From assembly GCA_964353255.1 (NCBI GenBank), contig CAYGVJ010000055.1, positions 1 to 33,390 of the forward strand: a stretch of 33,390 nt of DNA, given 5' to 3'. This document shows positions 1 to 8,870 of the stretch, in pieces. This stretch comes from VFZS01 sp964353255 (lineage in GTDB: Bacteria; Acidobacteriota; Terriglobia; Bryobacterales; Bryobacteraceae). Positions within the stretch are counted from its first letter, which is position 1, and the number at the start of each line of letters is the position of its first letter. The position numbers and the translations under genes are program-made. The notes below the pieces were generated by a model. That model was not told the origin of the DNA and did not search any database. It saw nothing but the letters and a program-made list of their open reading frames with translations.

Positions 1-147
1 CCCCGTCCGCGTCCGGCCCCCTGGCCGGACAGATTCTTACGTACGGATTACGGTCTGGTGGAGCCGTCGGGCCGGCGGTTTCTGTGGGTTCCGCATGGCG
101 GCACACTGATCGGACTGGTAGCATGGGGTTTGAACCCAAGCGCATGA
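1..147 (+). CDS. 3' end of an unidentified protein, cut by the left edge
   Basis: Frame 1 is open from the first base to a TGA at 145-147, giving 48 codons with no start in the window. The residues include aromatic and hydrophobic stretches such as RRFLWVPHGG and LIGLVAWGL, as in the tail of a membrane or envelope enzyme, but I do not recognise the family. The main reason to believe it is its end: the stop overlaps the ATG at 144 of the next gene in an ATGA arrangement, the same kind of coupling seen at several other junctions in this window. It could still be chance, because short open frames are common in GC-rich DNA. Confidence 0.45.
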   Translation, partial: PRPRPAPWPDRFLRTDYGLVEPSGRRFLWVPHGGTLIGLVAWGLNPSA

Positions 148-1034
148 AACTGCATCGGAGGTGGCTGCGGCGGCTCTTCTCGCCGTCGCTGCTGAACCGC
201 ATGAACACTCTTTCCCACCTCGAGGACCGTCTCTTCGATCTGGAGGCGCGCCGCGCGCAACTGGCCCGAATCGTCCTCCGTGGAGGCCACGCGAACCTGT
301 TTTCCGCCGATGCCGGTCAGGAGTTTCAGGTTTTCTCGCAGAACGGCGAAGACGGCCTTCTCCTCTGGCTTCTCAGGGAAACGGGCGCGCCCGTGAAGAC
401 CTTCGTCGAGATCGGCATCGAGAACGGACTTGAGTGCAACACGGCGGTGTTAGCCTTCGTCCTTGGCTGGGACGGGCTCATGCTGGAAGCCGACCCGCTG
501 GGCGTGGCGGCCGCGCAAAGGCTGGCCAGTCGGATGCTGAGGGGCCGGCCGAATTGCGTCGAGATCCGGCAGGCGCTCGTCACGCGCGAGAACATTAATG
601 CGCTCATCGGCGGTCCGGATCTCGGCGTGCTTTCCATCGACGTCGATGGCATGGACTACTGGCTCTGGAAGGCCGTCCAGGACGCGATCCCGGACATCGT
701 CGTCGTGGAGTACAACGCCTCGATGGGGCCGAACGAATCGATCACCGTGCCTTACCGGGCCGATTTTTCGGCGGCCGAGGCGCATCCGAGCGGCTACTAC
801 CACGGCGCCTCGCTGGCCGCCCTGGAGAAGCTCGGCCGCGAGAAACGCTATGCGCTCGTCGCGGTGGACGCCGCGGGCGTCAACGCGTTCTTCGTGCGTG
901 ACGCCGTCCGGCCGGAGACTCTCAGCGCCCGACGCGCCGCGGAACTGTTCCGTCCCCACTTAGTGCGAACGCGCCGCCGCTCATTGGAAGAGCAGTGGGC
1001 GCTCATCCGGCATCTGCCCTATGAACGGGTCTAG
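144..1034 (+). CDS. SAM-dependent methyltransferase-like protein (FkbM-like)
   Basis: A 296-residue soluble protein. Residues about 87-100 (TFVEIGIENGLECNT) look like the glycine-rich SAM-binding loop of Rossmann methyltransferases, followed by MLEADP where the acidic residue that holds the ribose is expected. LSIDVDGMDYW and IVVVEYNASMGP fit later strands of that fold. Such proteins are often found beside polysaccharide and glycosyltransferase genes, and a convergent glycosyltransferase follows here. Target and reaction are unknown. I chose the ATG at 144 because it overlaps the upstream stop as ATGA; an in-frame ATG at 123 and a GTG at 84 are alternatives, and none has a strong Shine-Dalgarno. 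The 3' end overlaps the convergent gene by 4 bp. Confidence 0.68.
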   Translation: MKLHRRWLRRLFSPSLLNRMNTLSHLEDRLFDLEARRAQLARIVLRGGHANLFSADAGQEFQVFSQNGEDGLLLWLLRETGAPVKTFVEIGIENGLECNTAVLAFVLGWDGLMLEADPLGVAAAQRLASRMLRGRPNCVEIRQALVTRENINALIGGPDLGVLSIDVDGMDYWLWKAVQDAIPDIVVVEYNASMGPNESITVPYRADFSAAEAHPSGYYHGASLAALEKLGREKRYALVAVDAAGVNAFFVRDAVRPETLSARRAAELFRPHLVRTRRRSLEEQWALIRHLPYERV

Positions 1035-2644
1035 CCTGGATTCCCACGGGACGTTCTTGACCTAACCCGCGCCAGCAGGAAGAACTTCTCGGGTGAGGCC
1101 GGCAGGACCCAGTGGGTCACCTGGACGCGCGGCTCCAGCGGGCCGCGAAGCTCCGCGGGGAGGAAGAAATCGACCTGCGGGCGGCTGAGAATCACCTGCG
1201 CCAGCTCCTCCGCCGAGCGCGCGATAACCACGCTGGCAACAGGCTCATCCGAGTCCAGATTCCACGTCTTGAGGCGCTCGCGGAACAGTGCCCGCCACCG
1301 GTCGAGCTCGATGAACTGCGCGGCGCTGACATTGATGCCCAGGTAGCGGAAGTCGATGCCGTAGGCGGGAGCGTAGTCCTGGGGCACGATCAGGCAATAG
1401 CGCACGCGCGGCAGGGGCAGCGCCGCGGAGTAGAACTCGTCGTCGGGGGAGACCAGGATCAGCTCGTTGGGGCGGTTCCGGCGGGCGTAGGCGTCCAGCA
1501 GCGGCGCCGCCTGCACGGTGGTTCCGCTACGGAAGTCGAGGCCCCAGGGCCGGTCCGGCGCTGACGCTCTCGCCAGGAAAGCCAGGCACAACGCGGCGGT
1601 TGCGAGCACGGCGCGCCGCCCTCGGAACAACGGCCCGTAGGCCACCGCCAGGAGCGCCAGGACGGGGACGAGCAGCGAGACGTAGGAGGCGTTGCGGTAC
1701 TGGAAGAGCAGCATCGCGGCGCCCCCGACGGCAACCCAGGCGAGCAGGAGCGCGGTTGGGTGGCGGCGGCGGGCCCGCCAGGCGGCCGGCAACGCGGCCA
1801 GGGCGAGCAGGCACAGGAGGGGGTCAGTGAAAAGGAGGCGACGCAGGTAGAAGACCAGGTGGTTCTCGGCGGAGGTTTGGTAGGGGGCGGCCATGCCGAA
1901 AGTGAAGATCTCGCCCCGGACGTACTCGGCCCAGAACCAGCGCGGGTGGATCAGCAGTTGATAGATGTGCCAGGGGGCGGCCAAAAGGACCGCTAGCAGG
2001 CAGACCTGAACCAGCCGGAGCAGGGAGGGGCGTTCACCGCGCCGGCTCACTACCCAGAACAGCCCCAGGATGAGCAGGGGCAACAGGCCCGCGACGCCCT
2101 TGGTCATGATGGCGGCCGCGGCCGAGACACCGAAACCGAGAAACCCGCGGCGGGTCAACAAGCGCGGGTCATGCGCCAGCGAGAAAACCGCTGCGGTGAT
2201 CGCCAGCGCGAGCAAAGCATCGGTGAGGCACATCCTGGAGACGACGTGCCAGACCGGGTTGGAAACCAGCAGGACTACCGCCCCAAGCGCGCCGGCCAGA
2301 GGGGAGGATCTCCGGAGCCAGAAGAATACGAGCGCTGCCGCCAGGGCGCCGGCGCCCAGCGATGGCAGCCGCGCCGCCAGCGGCGAGGGGCCCAGCAACT
2401 TGACCGAGAGGCCCGCGAGCCAGAACAGCAGCGGCGGCTTGTACAGAGCGTGGCGGCCGAGGAAGTTCGGCGTGAGCCAGTCTCCGGTGCGCGCCATGCG
2501 GATGGCGCTGTGCGCGTAGACCGCCTCGTCCTGGGCGCGCACCTGTCCGACGGGATCCACGAAGCCGCTGGCCAGGCCGACGTGCTGAAGCTGGTAGCCC
2601 AGCGTGAGCAGGGAGACGAGGAAGACGGCGGCCGTCCAGCGCAT
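1031..2644 (-). CDS. ArnT/PMT-like (GT39/GT83-type) integral membrane glycosyltransferase
   Basis: A 537-residue polytopic membrane protein. Near the N-terminus, after a first membrane helix, it has the periplasmic-loop pattern of PMT/ArnT enzymes: QDEAVYAHSAIRMA, then GDWLTPNFLGRHALYKPP. In this family the acidic pair in that loop takes part in catalysis, and the WLTP...KPPL string is typical of lipid-phosphate-sugar-dependent transferases that modify lipid A or proteins. Roughly a dozen hydrophobic segments follow, up to about residue 360, and then a soluble C-terminal domain of about 170 residues. The likely role is transfer of a sugar from an undecaprenyl-phosphate donor on the periplasmic side; the acceptor cannot be told. 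It starts at an ATG, 24 bp after the stop of the GH36-like gene, so it may be the last gene of that transcript. Confidence 0.85.
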   Translation of the reverse strand: MRWTAAVFLVSLLTLGYQLQHVGLASGFVDPVGQVRAQDEAVYAHSAIRMARTGDWLTPNFLGRHALYKPPLLFWLAGLSVKLLGPSPLAARLPSLGAGALAAALVFFWLRRSSPLAGALGAVVLLVSNPVWHVVSRMCLTDALLALAITAAVFSLAHDPRLLTRRGFLGFGVSAAAAIMTKGVAGLLPLLILGLFWVVSRRGERPSLLRLVQVCLLAVLLAAPWHIYQLLIHPRWFWAEYVRGEIFTFGMAAPYQTSAENHLVFYLRRLLFTDPLLCLLALAALPAAWRARRRHPTALLLAWVAVGGAAMLLFQYRNASYVSLLVPVLALLAVAYGPLFRGRRAVLATAALCLAFLARASAPDRPWGLDFRSGTTVQAAPLLDAYARRNRPNELILVSPDDEFYSAALPLPRVRYCLIVPQDYAPAYGIDFRYLGINVSAAQFIELDRWRALFRERLKTWNLDSDEPVASVVIARSAEELAQVILSRPQVDFFLPAELRGPLEPRVQVTHWVLPASPEKFFLLARVRSRTSRGNPG

Positions 2645-2668
2645 GTCAGAAGTCAGAATGAGATGGTA

Positions 2669-4732
2669 CTACTGCTGGAGGGGCTCGGCGTAGACGATCT
2701 CGGTGGTGCGAAGCTCGGGGAAGGTGAGCAACAGCCCGTCGTTCATCAACTGGGCGCCGGTCATGGTGAGGGTGGTGGGCAGGCCCTCGAAGCGGACGCG
2801 GTAGTTGGCGCGGGACCGCAGGCCGCGGAAGCGCAGCACGTAGCTGTCATCCGGATTCTCGTGGCGGGTGACGAACGCTATGGCCGTGTCGCTCACGGCG
2901 TCGTAACTCTGGATGGCTTCCAGGCGGTTCTCGTCAGGCCAGGCCGAGATGTGGAACACCTTCCCCCGGCGGATGTTCGAACGGATGTTCTTGTAGACCG
3001 CGATTTCGGTGGCCGCCAGGCCCAGGTCGCCGGGGCTCATCTGCGTCAGGCGATTCATGAACAGCCAGGGTCCGCCGAACATGTAGCTGCGGGTGGTGTA
3101 GGAATCCAGGCGCTCATCGGGCATGTACCGGTCGGCGTAGCGCGGCGGGAAGGGGTAGGTCGCGCCCCAGACGCCCCGGCGGGCGCCCAGCGCCCCGGAG
3201 GCGTCGTTGGTGATGGAGGTCACGTAGTAGCGGACCATATTGAAGGTCATCATGTTGCCGCCGTTCTCGCAGTTCTCCCAGTGGACGTTCGGGCGGAGTT
3301 GCTGGATGGCGCTGATGACGGCGTTGAGCCCGTCCACGGCGTTCGAGTAATTGCTGTCGAGCGGGTCGTGGGTGTGAGTCTCTTTGGTGCACTCCTTGAC
3401 CATGTTCTCGCCGTCTTGCAGGAACCAGTCCACGCCGTAGTCGTCGATGAGGCGTACGGCCTGCTCGATCACCCATTCTTTGACGGGCTTATGCGAAAGG
3501 CACAGGGAGACGGCGCCGTGGTAGCCGTAACTCTCCGAAGAGGTCCAGTCCGGGTTCGCTTCGAGGACGGGGGAATCGGGCGCGGCCTCGGCCAGCGTGA
3601 AGTGCAGACCGAACTTCATGCCCAGGGAATGGACGTAGTCCGACAGGGCGCGCAACCCGCCGGGGAACTTCCGGGGATCCGCGTACCAATCGCCGATGCT
3701 GCGCGCCCAGCCGAGATCGACGACGAAAAGCTCGAGGCCCAGCCGCGCGGCAATCTCCGCCTCGCGCCGCAGGGTGTCTTCGTCCAGGTCGGTCAGGTAT
3801 CCCCAGGAATCCCAACCCGCGTAAGGGAAGCGATCGGGGTCGGGCGGAGCCTTGGCCAGCACCGCCTCGGCAAAGGACTGGGTGCGGTAACCGGCCTCAT
3901 CCCAGTCGCCATGGAACAGGCCGAGGAACGCCGCTGGAACCTGGAACTCCTCGCCCGGCTCGACCGGGTGGTTCAGCGACAGAACCTGGGCCGAGAGCGT
4001 CAGGTAGCCGCCAGAGCCGACCTGGCTGAGGGAGGCCTGCGCCCTGCCGTCGAACTCCCAGCCGGCAAAGAACCCCCGCTGGTCTTCGTCGCGGACGGCC
4101 AGCCAGCCGCAGTAGTCTCCATGAGCGCCGGAAAGTACTTGGAAGGCAACCCCGTCGGGCTTCAGGGCGCTTTGCTGCGGCTGGAAGTCGTTGGCGATCC
4201 GGGTCACTACCCACTGGGTGACGCGGAAGGCGAGATAGTTATTCCCTTGGCTTGCGAGATTGAACGGCAACATGTCGGCCAGGCGGACACGCACCCGGCG
4301 AGACTGCAAGTTCCTGAAGCGCACGCTGTAGCGCAGGACCGGCTGGTCGGCGTACATCTCCAGTTCGATCCGGAACTGGGCGGTCACCGCGAGGTCCTCG
4401 ATCACTATGGTCTGCCGGAGCCCGTTCGGGGAAATGGCCTCGAAATGGTGTTCCACCAAGCGGTACATGGTGCCGGGGCCGTAGGAACGCCCCAGAACCC
4501 GGAGACGCACCGGGGAAGACGGGGCCCCTTGGGGCGCCATCCAGGCATCACCGGTTCGCAGATCCGCAAGCCTTTGAAACTCAAAGGTTCCGGCCGCGGT
4601 GAGCTGGAAGACGGCTTCCAGGCGACCGTTGCTGAGGATCCAGCGGGTCTGCTCCGGGTCGAAGTCGAATTGGCCGATCGCAGCGGAGGCGCCGGTCGCC
4701 CACGCGATCATAGCCAGCAGCAAAGATCGCAT
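2669..4732 (-). CDS. Secreted GH36-like glycoside hydrolase (alpha-galactosidase/melibiase type)
   Basis: A 687-residue protein with a probable signal peptide (MRSLLLAMIAWATGASA, residues 1-17). The N-terminal half is a beta-rich domain as in GH36. From about residue 305 (AGWDSWGY) a TIM barrel begins: LFVVDLGW (335-342), GLHFTLAEA (375-383) and VDWFLQDGENM (434-444). By alignment in my head, Asp440 is the candidate nucleophile and Asp510 (TSITND) the acid/base. The usual GH36 KWD string is replaced by LQD, so the substrate may not be alpha-galactoside. A C-terminal beta domain follows. The gene lies 108 bp downstream of accC and 24 bp upstream of the membrane glycosyltransferase; it probably degrades a plant or microbial oligosaccharide in the periplasm or outside the cell. 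Confidence 0.8.
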   Translation of the reverse strand: MRSLLLAMIAWATGASAAIGQFDFDPEQTRWILSNGRLEAVFQLTAAGTFEFQRLADLRTGDAWMAPQGAPSSPVRLRVLGRSYGPGTMYRLVEHHFEAISPNGLRQTIVIEDLAVTAQFRIELEMYADQPVLRYSVRFRNLQSRRVRVRLADMLPFNLASQGNNYLAFRVTQWVVTRIANDFQPQQSALKPDGVAFQVLSGAHGDYCGWLAVRDEDQRGFFAGWEFDGRAQASLSQVGSGGYLTLSAQVLSLNHPVEPGEEFQVPAAFLGLFHGDWDEAGYRTQSFAEAVLAKAPPDPDRFPYAGWDSWGYLTDLDEDTLRREAEIAARLGLELFVVDLGWARSIGDWYADPRKFPGGLRALSDYVHSLGMKFGLHFTLAEAAPDSPVLEANPDWTSSESYGYHGAVSLCLSHKPVKEWVIEQAVRLIDDYGVDWFLQDGENMVKECTKETHTHDPLDSNYSNAVDGLNAVISAIQQLRPNVHWENCENGGNMMTFNMVRYYVTSITNDASGALGARRGVWGATYPFPPRYADRYMPDERLDSYTTRSYMFGGPWLFMNRLTQMSPGDLGLAATEIAVYKNIRSNIRRGKVFHISAWPDENRLEAIQSYDAVSDTAIAFVTRHENPDDSYVLRFRGLRSRANYRVRFEGLPTTLTMTGAQLMNDGLLLTFPELRTTEIVYAEPLQQ

Positions 4733-4840
4733 CCCTATGCTAATACCCCTCTCAATTCTTTTCGACGCTCCGGAACTGAGGTTGGTGGCTGGAAAACTGC
4801 GGCAATTCTCTCTAATTCGGGAGTAGGGGCCGTTCAGCGG

Positions 4841-6211
4841 CTACGCCGTGGCCTCGGCTGGGCGGCAGTTGGCCGGCGAGAAGCGCTTGACGAAGTTGGT
4901 GTCGAACTTACCGGCCAGAAACTCGGGATCCGAAAGAATCCGCTGGTGCAGAGGGATGGAAGTGTGGATGCCCTCGACCACGAACATCTCCAGGGCGCGT
5001 CGCATGCGGGTGATGGCCTCGGCGCGGTCCGCCCCGTGAGCGAGCAGCTTGGCGATGAGGGAATCGTAAAAAGGGGTGATCACGCAGTCGGTGTAAGCTG
5101 CGGTGTCCACGCGGACGCCTATGCCCCCGGGCAGATTCAGGCCGGTGATCCGGCCCGGACAGGGGGCAAAAGTGTCCGGGTTTTCGGCGTTGATTCGGCA
5201 CTCCAGGGCGTGGCCGCGTACCTGGACCGGGGTCTGGATGATCTCCGAAAGTGGGCGCCCGGCGGCGATGAGGATCTGGCTCTTGACCAAGTCGAGGCCG
5301 GTGACCAGCTCGGTGACCGGGTGCTCGACCTGTATGCGGGCGTTGACCTCGATGAAGCAGAGTTCCCCGTCCTCGTCCATCAGGAACTCGACCGTGCCGG
5401 CGTTGGTATATCCGACCTGCCGGATGGCCTCGCGCAGCACGGCGATGATTCTGGTCCGGGCGGCGCCGTCCAGCGAAGGGGAAGGGGCTTCCTCCAGCAG
5501 TTTCTGGTGGCGTCGCTGGATGGTGCACTCGCGCTCCCCGAGAACCTCGACGTGGCCGTGCTGATCGGCCAGGATCTGGAATTCGATATGGCGCGCCGAG
5601 GCAATGAACTTCTCCAGGTAGAGATCCGGGCAGTCGAAGGCGGCGGCGGCCTCCTGCCGGGCTTGGGCAAACAGGGAGGGCAATTCCTCGGGCGAGCGCA
5701 CGATGCGCATGCCGCGCCCCCCGCCTCCGGCACAAGCTTTCAGCATGACCGGGTAGCCGATGCGGGCGGCGGGAGCGAGGGCCTCCTCGGGGGTCTTCAC
5801 CAGGCCCTCCGAGCCCGGCAGGATCGGCACGCCGGCCTCCCGCATGGCCGCCCGGGCGCGCTGCTTGAGGCCCATCAGGCGGATCACTTGGTGCGGCGGG
5901 CCGATGAAGCGGATGCCGGACAGTTCGCAGACCTCGGCGAAGTCGGCGTTCTCGCTCAAGAAGCCGTAGCCCGGGTGGATGGCATCGACGTTGGTGATCT
6001 CGGCGGCGCTGATGATCGAGGGGACGTCCAGGTAGCTCAGCGTGCTCTTGGCAGGGCCTATGCAGACGGTCTCGTCGGCGAAACGGACGTGCAGGCTGTG
6101 GCGGTCGGCTTCCGAGTAAACCGCAACGGTGCGGATTCCCAGATCCTTACAGGCGCAGATGACGCGCAGGGCGATCTCGCCCCGGTTGGCGATCAGGACT
6201 TTTTCGAACAT
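4841..6211 (-). CDS. accC: Biotin carboxylase subunit of acetyl-CoA carboxylase
   Basis: AccC carboxylates the biotin on AccB with ATP and bicarbonate, the first half-reaction of malonyl-CoA synthesis for fatty acids. At 456 residues it has the family length. The N-terminus MFEKVLIANRGEIALRV is canonical, the ATP-grasp glycine loop GGGGRGM is at 162-168, and the catalytic string EVNARIQVEHPVTE holds Glu288, Asn290, Arg292 and Glu296, the same numbering as the E. coli enzyme. It follows accB by 24 bp. The short tail AEATA and the 108-bp gap after it suggest the lipid-synthesis part of the cluster ends here. accA and accD are not in the window. Confidence 0.97.
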   Translation of the reverse strand: MFEKVLIANRGEIALRVICACKDLGIRTVAVYSEADRHSLHVRFADETVCIGPAKSTLSYLDVPSIISAAEITNVDAIHPGYGFLSENADFAEVCELSGIRFIGPPHQVIRLMGLKQRARAAMREAGVPILPGSEGLVKTPEEALAPAARIGYPVMLKACAGGGGRGMRIVRSPEELPSLFAQARQEAAAAFDCPDLYLEKFIASARHIEFQILADQHGHVEVLGERECTIQRRHQKLLEEAPSPSLDGAARTRIIAVLREAIRQVGYTNAGTVEFLMDEDGELCFIEVNARIQVEHPVTELVTGLDLVKSQILIAAGRPLSEIIQTPVQVRGHALECRINAENPDTFAPCPGRITGLNLPGGIGVRVDTAAYTDCVITPFYDSLIAKLLAHGADRAEAITRMRRALEMFVVEGIHTSIPLHQRILSDPEFLAGKFDTNFVKRFSPANCRPAEATA

Positions 6212-6235
6212 ACCCAGGGAAGGCGCATGGGCGCG

Positions 6236-6787
6236 TCAAAGCGGCCGGATCGTGAACAGGCCCTCGCCGTACTCGACCGACTGAGCGTTCGTCACCAGTT
6301 TGCCGGCGATGATGCCGGCGGTCTCCGCCTCGATCTCGTTCATGAGCTTCATGGACTCGATAATGCAGAGGACGTGCCCAGGCTGGACGGTCTCTCCGAG
6401 CCGGACGAACGGGGGGGCGCCTGAGGATGGGGCCTCGTAAAACGTGCCGACGATGGGCGAGCGGACCACCACCAGCGACGCCTCCGCCGCGGCCTCCTCC
6501 GCGGCCTCCGCAGCCTGAGCCGGGTGGTGACTGCCGGCAGCCGGTGGGGAAGCCACCGGCGCCGCCACGGCGGGTTCAGCCAGGGCCTGGGCGGGAACCA
6601 CGATTTCCTGGTTCTTGCCGGCCAGGGCCCGGAGAATGCGAACGCGGTTCTCGCCCCGTTGCACCTCCAGTTCCGCCACCCCGGTTTCGGTGACGACCTT
6701 GATGAGTTCGCGGATCTCGTCCAACGTCATTTCGGCTTGACGCCCTTGATCCCGCCGCCCGGGGCGGGTCCGGCCGGGTGTGCTCAT
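6236..6787 (-). CDS. accB: Biotin carboxyl carrier protein of acetyl-CoA carboxylase
   Basis: AccB carries carboxybiotin between AccC and the carboxyltransferase. The conserved N-terminal segment (TLDEIRELIKVV, residues 21-32 from this start) is joined by an Ala/Pro-rich linker (about 65-105) to a biotinyl domain that starts near VVVRSPIVGTFY. The biotinylated residue is Lys147 in ESMKLMNEIEAE; the common AMKM is SMKL here. I place the start at the ATG at 6787 because it overlaps the pepP stop (ATGA) and has AGGGAG 11 nt upstream. The inner ATG at 6730, which begins directly with TLDEIRE, matches most homologues and is a real alternative. Total 183 residues, or 164 from the inner start. Confidence 0.95.
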   Translation of the reverse strand: MSTPGRTRPGRRDQGRQAEMTLDEIRELIKVVTETGVAELEVQRGENRVRILRALAGKNQEIVVPAQALAEPAVAAPVASPPAAGSHHPAQAAEAAEEAAAEASLVVVRSPIVGTFYEAPSSGAPPFVRLGETVQPGHVLCIIESMKLMNEIEAETAGIIAGKLVTNAQSVEYGEGLFTIRPL

Positions 6788-7902
6788 AGAACCAGCAGCT
6801 CCCTGGAAGTGGGGGTCAAAACCTCGCACCCGGTGGCAGTCACCACCACCATATCCTCGATACGAACGCCACCCACTCCTTCTAAGTATGCCCCGGGCTC
6901 GACGGTGAACGTCATGCCGGGCGCCAGGCGGGTCTTCTCGCCTCTACCGAGCCTGGGCGCCTCATGGACCTCCAGGCCCACGCCGTGGCCGGTGGAGTGG
7001 GCCAGTGCCTTCCCGAGCCCGTGAGCGCGCAGGACCCGGCGTGCCTGCTGGTCCACCCTGGCAGCCCGAATACCCGGGCGAACGCTCGCCACGGCCGCCA
7101 ACTGAGCCTCCAGGACGGCACGGTAAAGTTCTCTCACTTGTCTCCCGGGCCGGCCGAAGAAGGCCATGCGGGTCATATCGCTGGCATAGCCGTCCTGGCT
7201 GGCGCCTACATCTACCAATAGTAACCTATTGCACGCCAGGGGATTGTCGGAGGGCCGAGCGTGGGGCAGGGCAGTGCGCTCGCCGGAGAGGACAATGCTC
7301 TCGAAGGCCGGCTGGTCAGCTCCCAGCCGGCGCATCTGATAGTCCAACTCGGCGGCCAGATCCCGTTCCCGAACCCCCGGGCGGGCCCGAGCCAGCGCCC
7401 GGCGGAAGGCTTCTGAGGCGGTCTCCACCGAGCGGCGGATGAGAACAAGCTCGGTGGGGGACTTGACCATGCGCCGGGATTCCACCAGCCCCGAAGCCGG
7501 CTCCAGCGATTCTCCCAAGGCGAGGTTTTCCTTCATGGTTTCAAACGCTTGCCAGGTCAGCCGGGCGGCGTCGAAGCCCAGGCGGCGGAGCCGGCGCCGG
7601 TGGGCGGCCTTGATTACCGCCGCCAGCAGACGGCCTTTGACGACGCGGAGTTGGCAAACGCTCTCCTGGGCCGCCTGGATCCGGTAGCGAGGGTCGGTGA
7701 ACAGGATCGCCCCTTCCGCCCAGACCAGCAGCGCGCTGTTGCTGCCGCTGAACCCTGTCAGGTAGCGCACGTTAGGGCCGTGGCTGACCAAAAGGGCATC
7801 CAGCCTCCGCGGCGCCAGATCCGCCGCCAGGCGCGCGCGCCGGTCCCCGTACTCGGCCTGGGAGGCGCAGGGGGCGGCGAGATGGGAGGCTAGGCGGATC
7901 AC
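6784..7902 (-). CDS. pepP: M24-family aminopeptidase P (Xaa-Pro aminopeptidase)
   Basis: A 372-residue cytosolic metallopeptidase that removes N-terminal residues preceding proline. An N-terminal creatinase-like domain (LDALLVSHGPNVRYLTGFSG, 34-53) precedes the pita-bread catalytic domain. The five dinuclear metal ligands are all visible: Asp231 (LVDVGA), Asp242 (YASDMTR), His306 (HSTGHGVG), Glu335 (TVEPGAY) and Glu349 (RIEDMV). The start is a GTG at 7902 that overlaps the TGA of the quinone reductase as GTGA; the 3' end overlaps accB as ATGA. Its place directly before accB-accC recalls the Firmicute order yqhT-efp-accB-accC, but with no efp between. Confidence 0.93.
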   Translation of the reverse strand: MIRLASHLAAPCASQAEYGDRRARLAADLAPRRLDALLVSHGPNVRYLTGFSGSNSALLVWAEGAILFTDPRYRIQAAQESVCQLRVVKGRLLAAVIKAAHRRRLRRLGFDAARLTWQAFETMKENLALGESLEPASGLVESRRMVKSPTELVLIRRSVETASEAFRRALARARPGVRERDLAAELDYQMRRLGADQPAFESIVLSGERTALPHARPSDNPLACNRLLLVDVGASQDGYASDMTRMAFFGRPGRQVRELYRAVLEAQLAAVASVRPGIRAARVDQQARRVLRAHGLGKALAHSTGHGVGLEVHEAPRLGRGEKTRLAPGMTFTVEPGAYLEGVGGVRIEDMVVVTATGCEVLTPTSRELLVL

Positions 7903-8870
7903 TCTGGAATCAGCAGCAGCTTACCGGAGGTCAGGCGAGCCTCCAGGTCCCGGTGGGCCTCGGCCGCCGCCCAGAGCGGATAGGCCTTGTGGATGTGCAG
8001 GCGGAGCGCTCCCGAGGCAATCCAGCCCAGCAGGTCGCCGGCCCGCCAGAGGAGTTCGTCGCGGCTGGCGCAGTAGTGGGCCAGGCTGGGCCGCGTCAGA
8101 TACAAAGATCCTTTCTGGCTGAGGATCAGGGGGTCCAGCGGAGGGACCGCGCCGCTGGACTGTCCGAAGGATACCATCACGCCCCGCGGACGCAGGCAGT
8201 TGAGGCTCTTGGCGAAGGTGGCCACGCCCACAGAATCGTAGACCACGTCCACTCCCTGTCCCTCGGTCAGGTTCTTGACCTGCGGCTCGAAATCCTGGCG
8301 CGAGTACAGTATCACCTCGTCGGCGCCGGCGCCGATCGCGGCCGCGGCCTTGGCCTCGGTCGAGACGGTGGCCAGCACGCGGGCGCCGCGCATCTTGGCC
8401 ATTTGCACCAGCAGGAGGCCTACGCCTCCGGCGGCGGCATGCACCAGGGCAATGTGGCCCTCCTGGAGGGCGAAAGTCGAGTGGGTGAGGTAGTGAGCGG
8501 TCATGCCCTGCAACATGGCGGCCGCGGCGCTGGGGAAGTCGATTCCCTCTGGAATCTTGACCAACTGCCAGGCGGGCGCCACGGCGTACTCGGCGTACGA
8601 GCCGCGGCACATGGCATAGGCCACGCGGTCGCCGGGAGCGACCTCGGCGACCTCGGGGCCGACGGCCTGGACCACCCCAGCGGCTTCCATGCCCAGGGCG
8701 ATGGGCGGGTCAGCCTTGTAAAGACCCATGCGGAAGTAGACGTCGATGAAGTTGACCCCGCTGGCTTCGATCTTCACCAGCGCCTGTTTGGGGCCGGGCG
8801 CGGGGGCGGGCACTTCGACGTACTCGAGTTGCTCGGGGCCGCCGCACTTATACACCAGAATCGCTTTCAT
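7899..8870 (-). CDS. NAD(P)H:quinone oxidoreductase, zinc-independent MDR family
   Basis: A 323-residue medium-chain dehydrogenase/reductase of the QOR/zeta-crystallin type, which reduces quinones with NADPH by single-electron transfer. It has an N-terminal GroES-like domain (MKAILVYKCGGPEQLEYVEV), then the Rossmann nucleotide loop AAAGGVGLLLVQMAK, then SVGVATFAKSLNCLRPRG. The cysteine set and catalytic zinc ligands of alcohol dehydrogenases are absent, as expected. The frame is open further upstream, but the ATG at 8870 has AAAGGTG just before it, matches family starts, and overlaps the previous stop as ATGA. The 3' end overlaps pepP as GTGA, so it is translationally coupled on both sides. 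Confidence 0.93.
   Translation of the reverse strand: MKAILVYKCGGPEQLEYVEVPAPAPGPKQALVKIEASGVNFIDVYFRMGLYKADPPIALGMEAAGVVQAVGPEVAEVAPGDRVAYAMCRGSYAEYAVAPAWQLVKIPEGIDFPSAAAAMLQGMTAHYLTHSTFALQEGHIALVHAAAGGVGLLLVQMAKMRGARVLATVSTEAKAAAAIGAGADEVILYSRQDFEPQVKNLTEGQGVDVVYDSVGVATFAKSLNCLRPRGVMVSFGQSSGAVPPLDPLILSQKGSLYLTRPSLAHYCASRDELLWRAGDLLGWIASGALRLHIHKAYPLWAAAEAHRDLEARLTSGKLLLIPE

Noticed and set aside
2171..6424. A 1417-codon open frame on the plus strand
   Set aside because: It lies antisense to the glycosidase, accC and part of the glycosyltransferase, is very low in complexity, and has no recognisable domain. The genes on the other strand carry clear motifs, so this is a GC-driven shadow.
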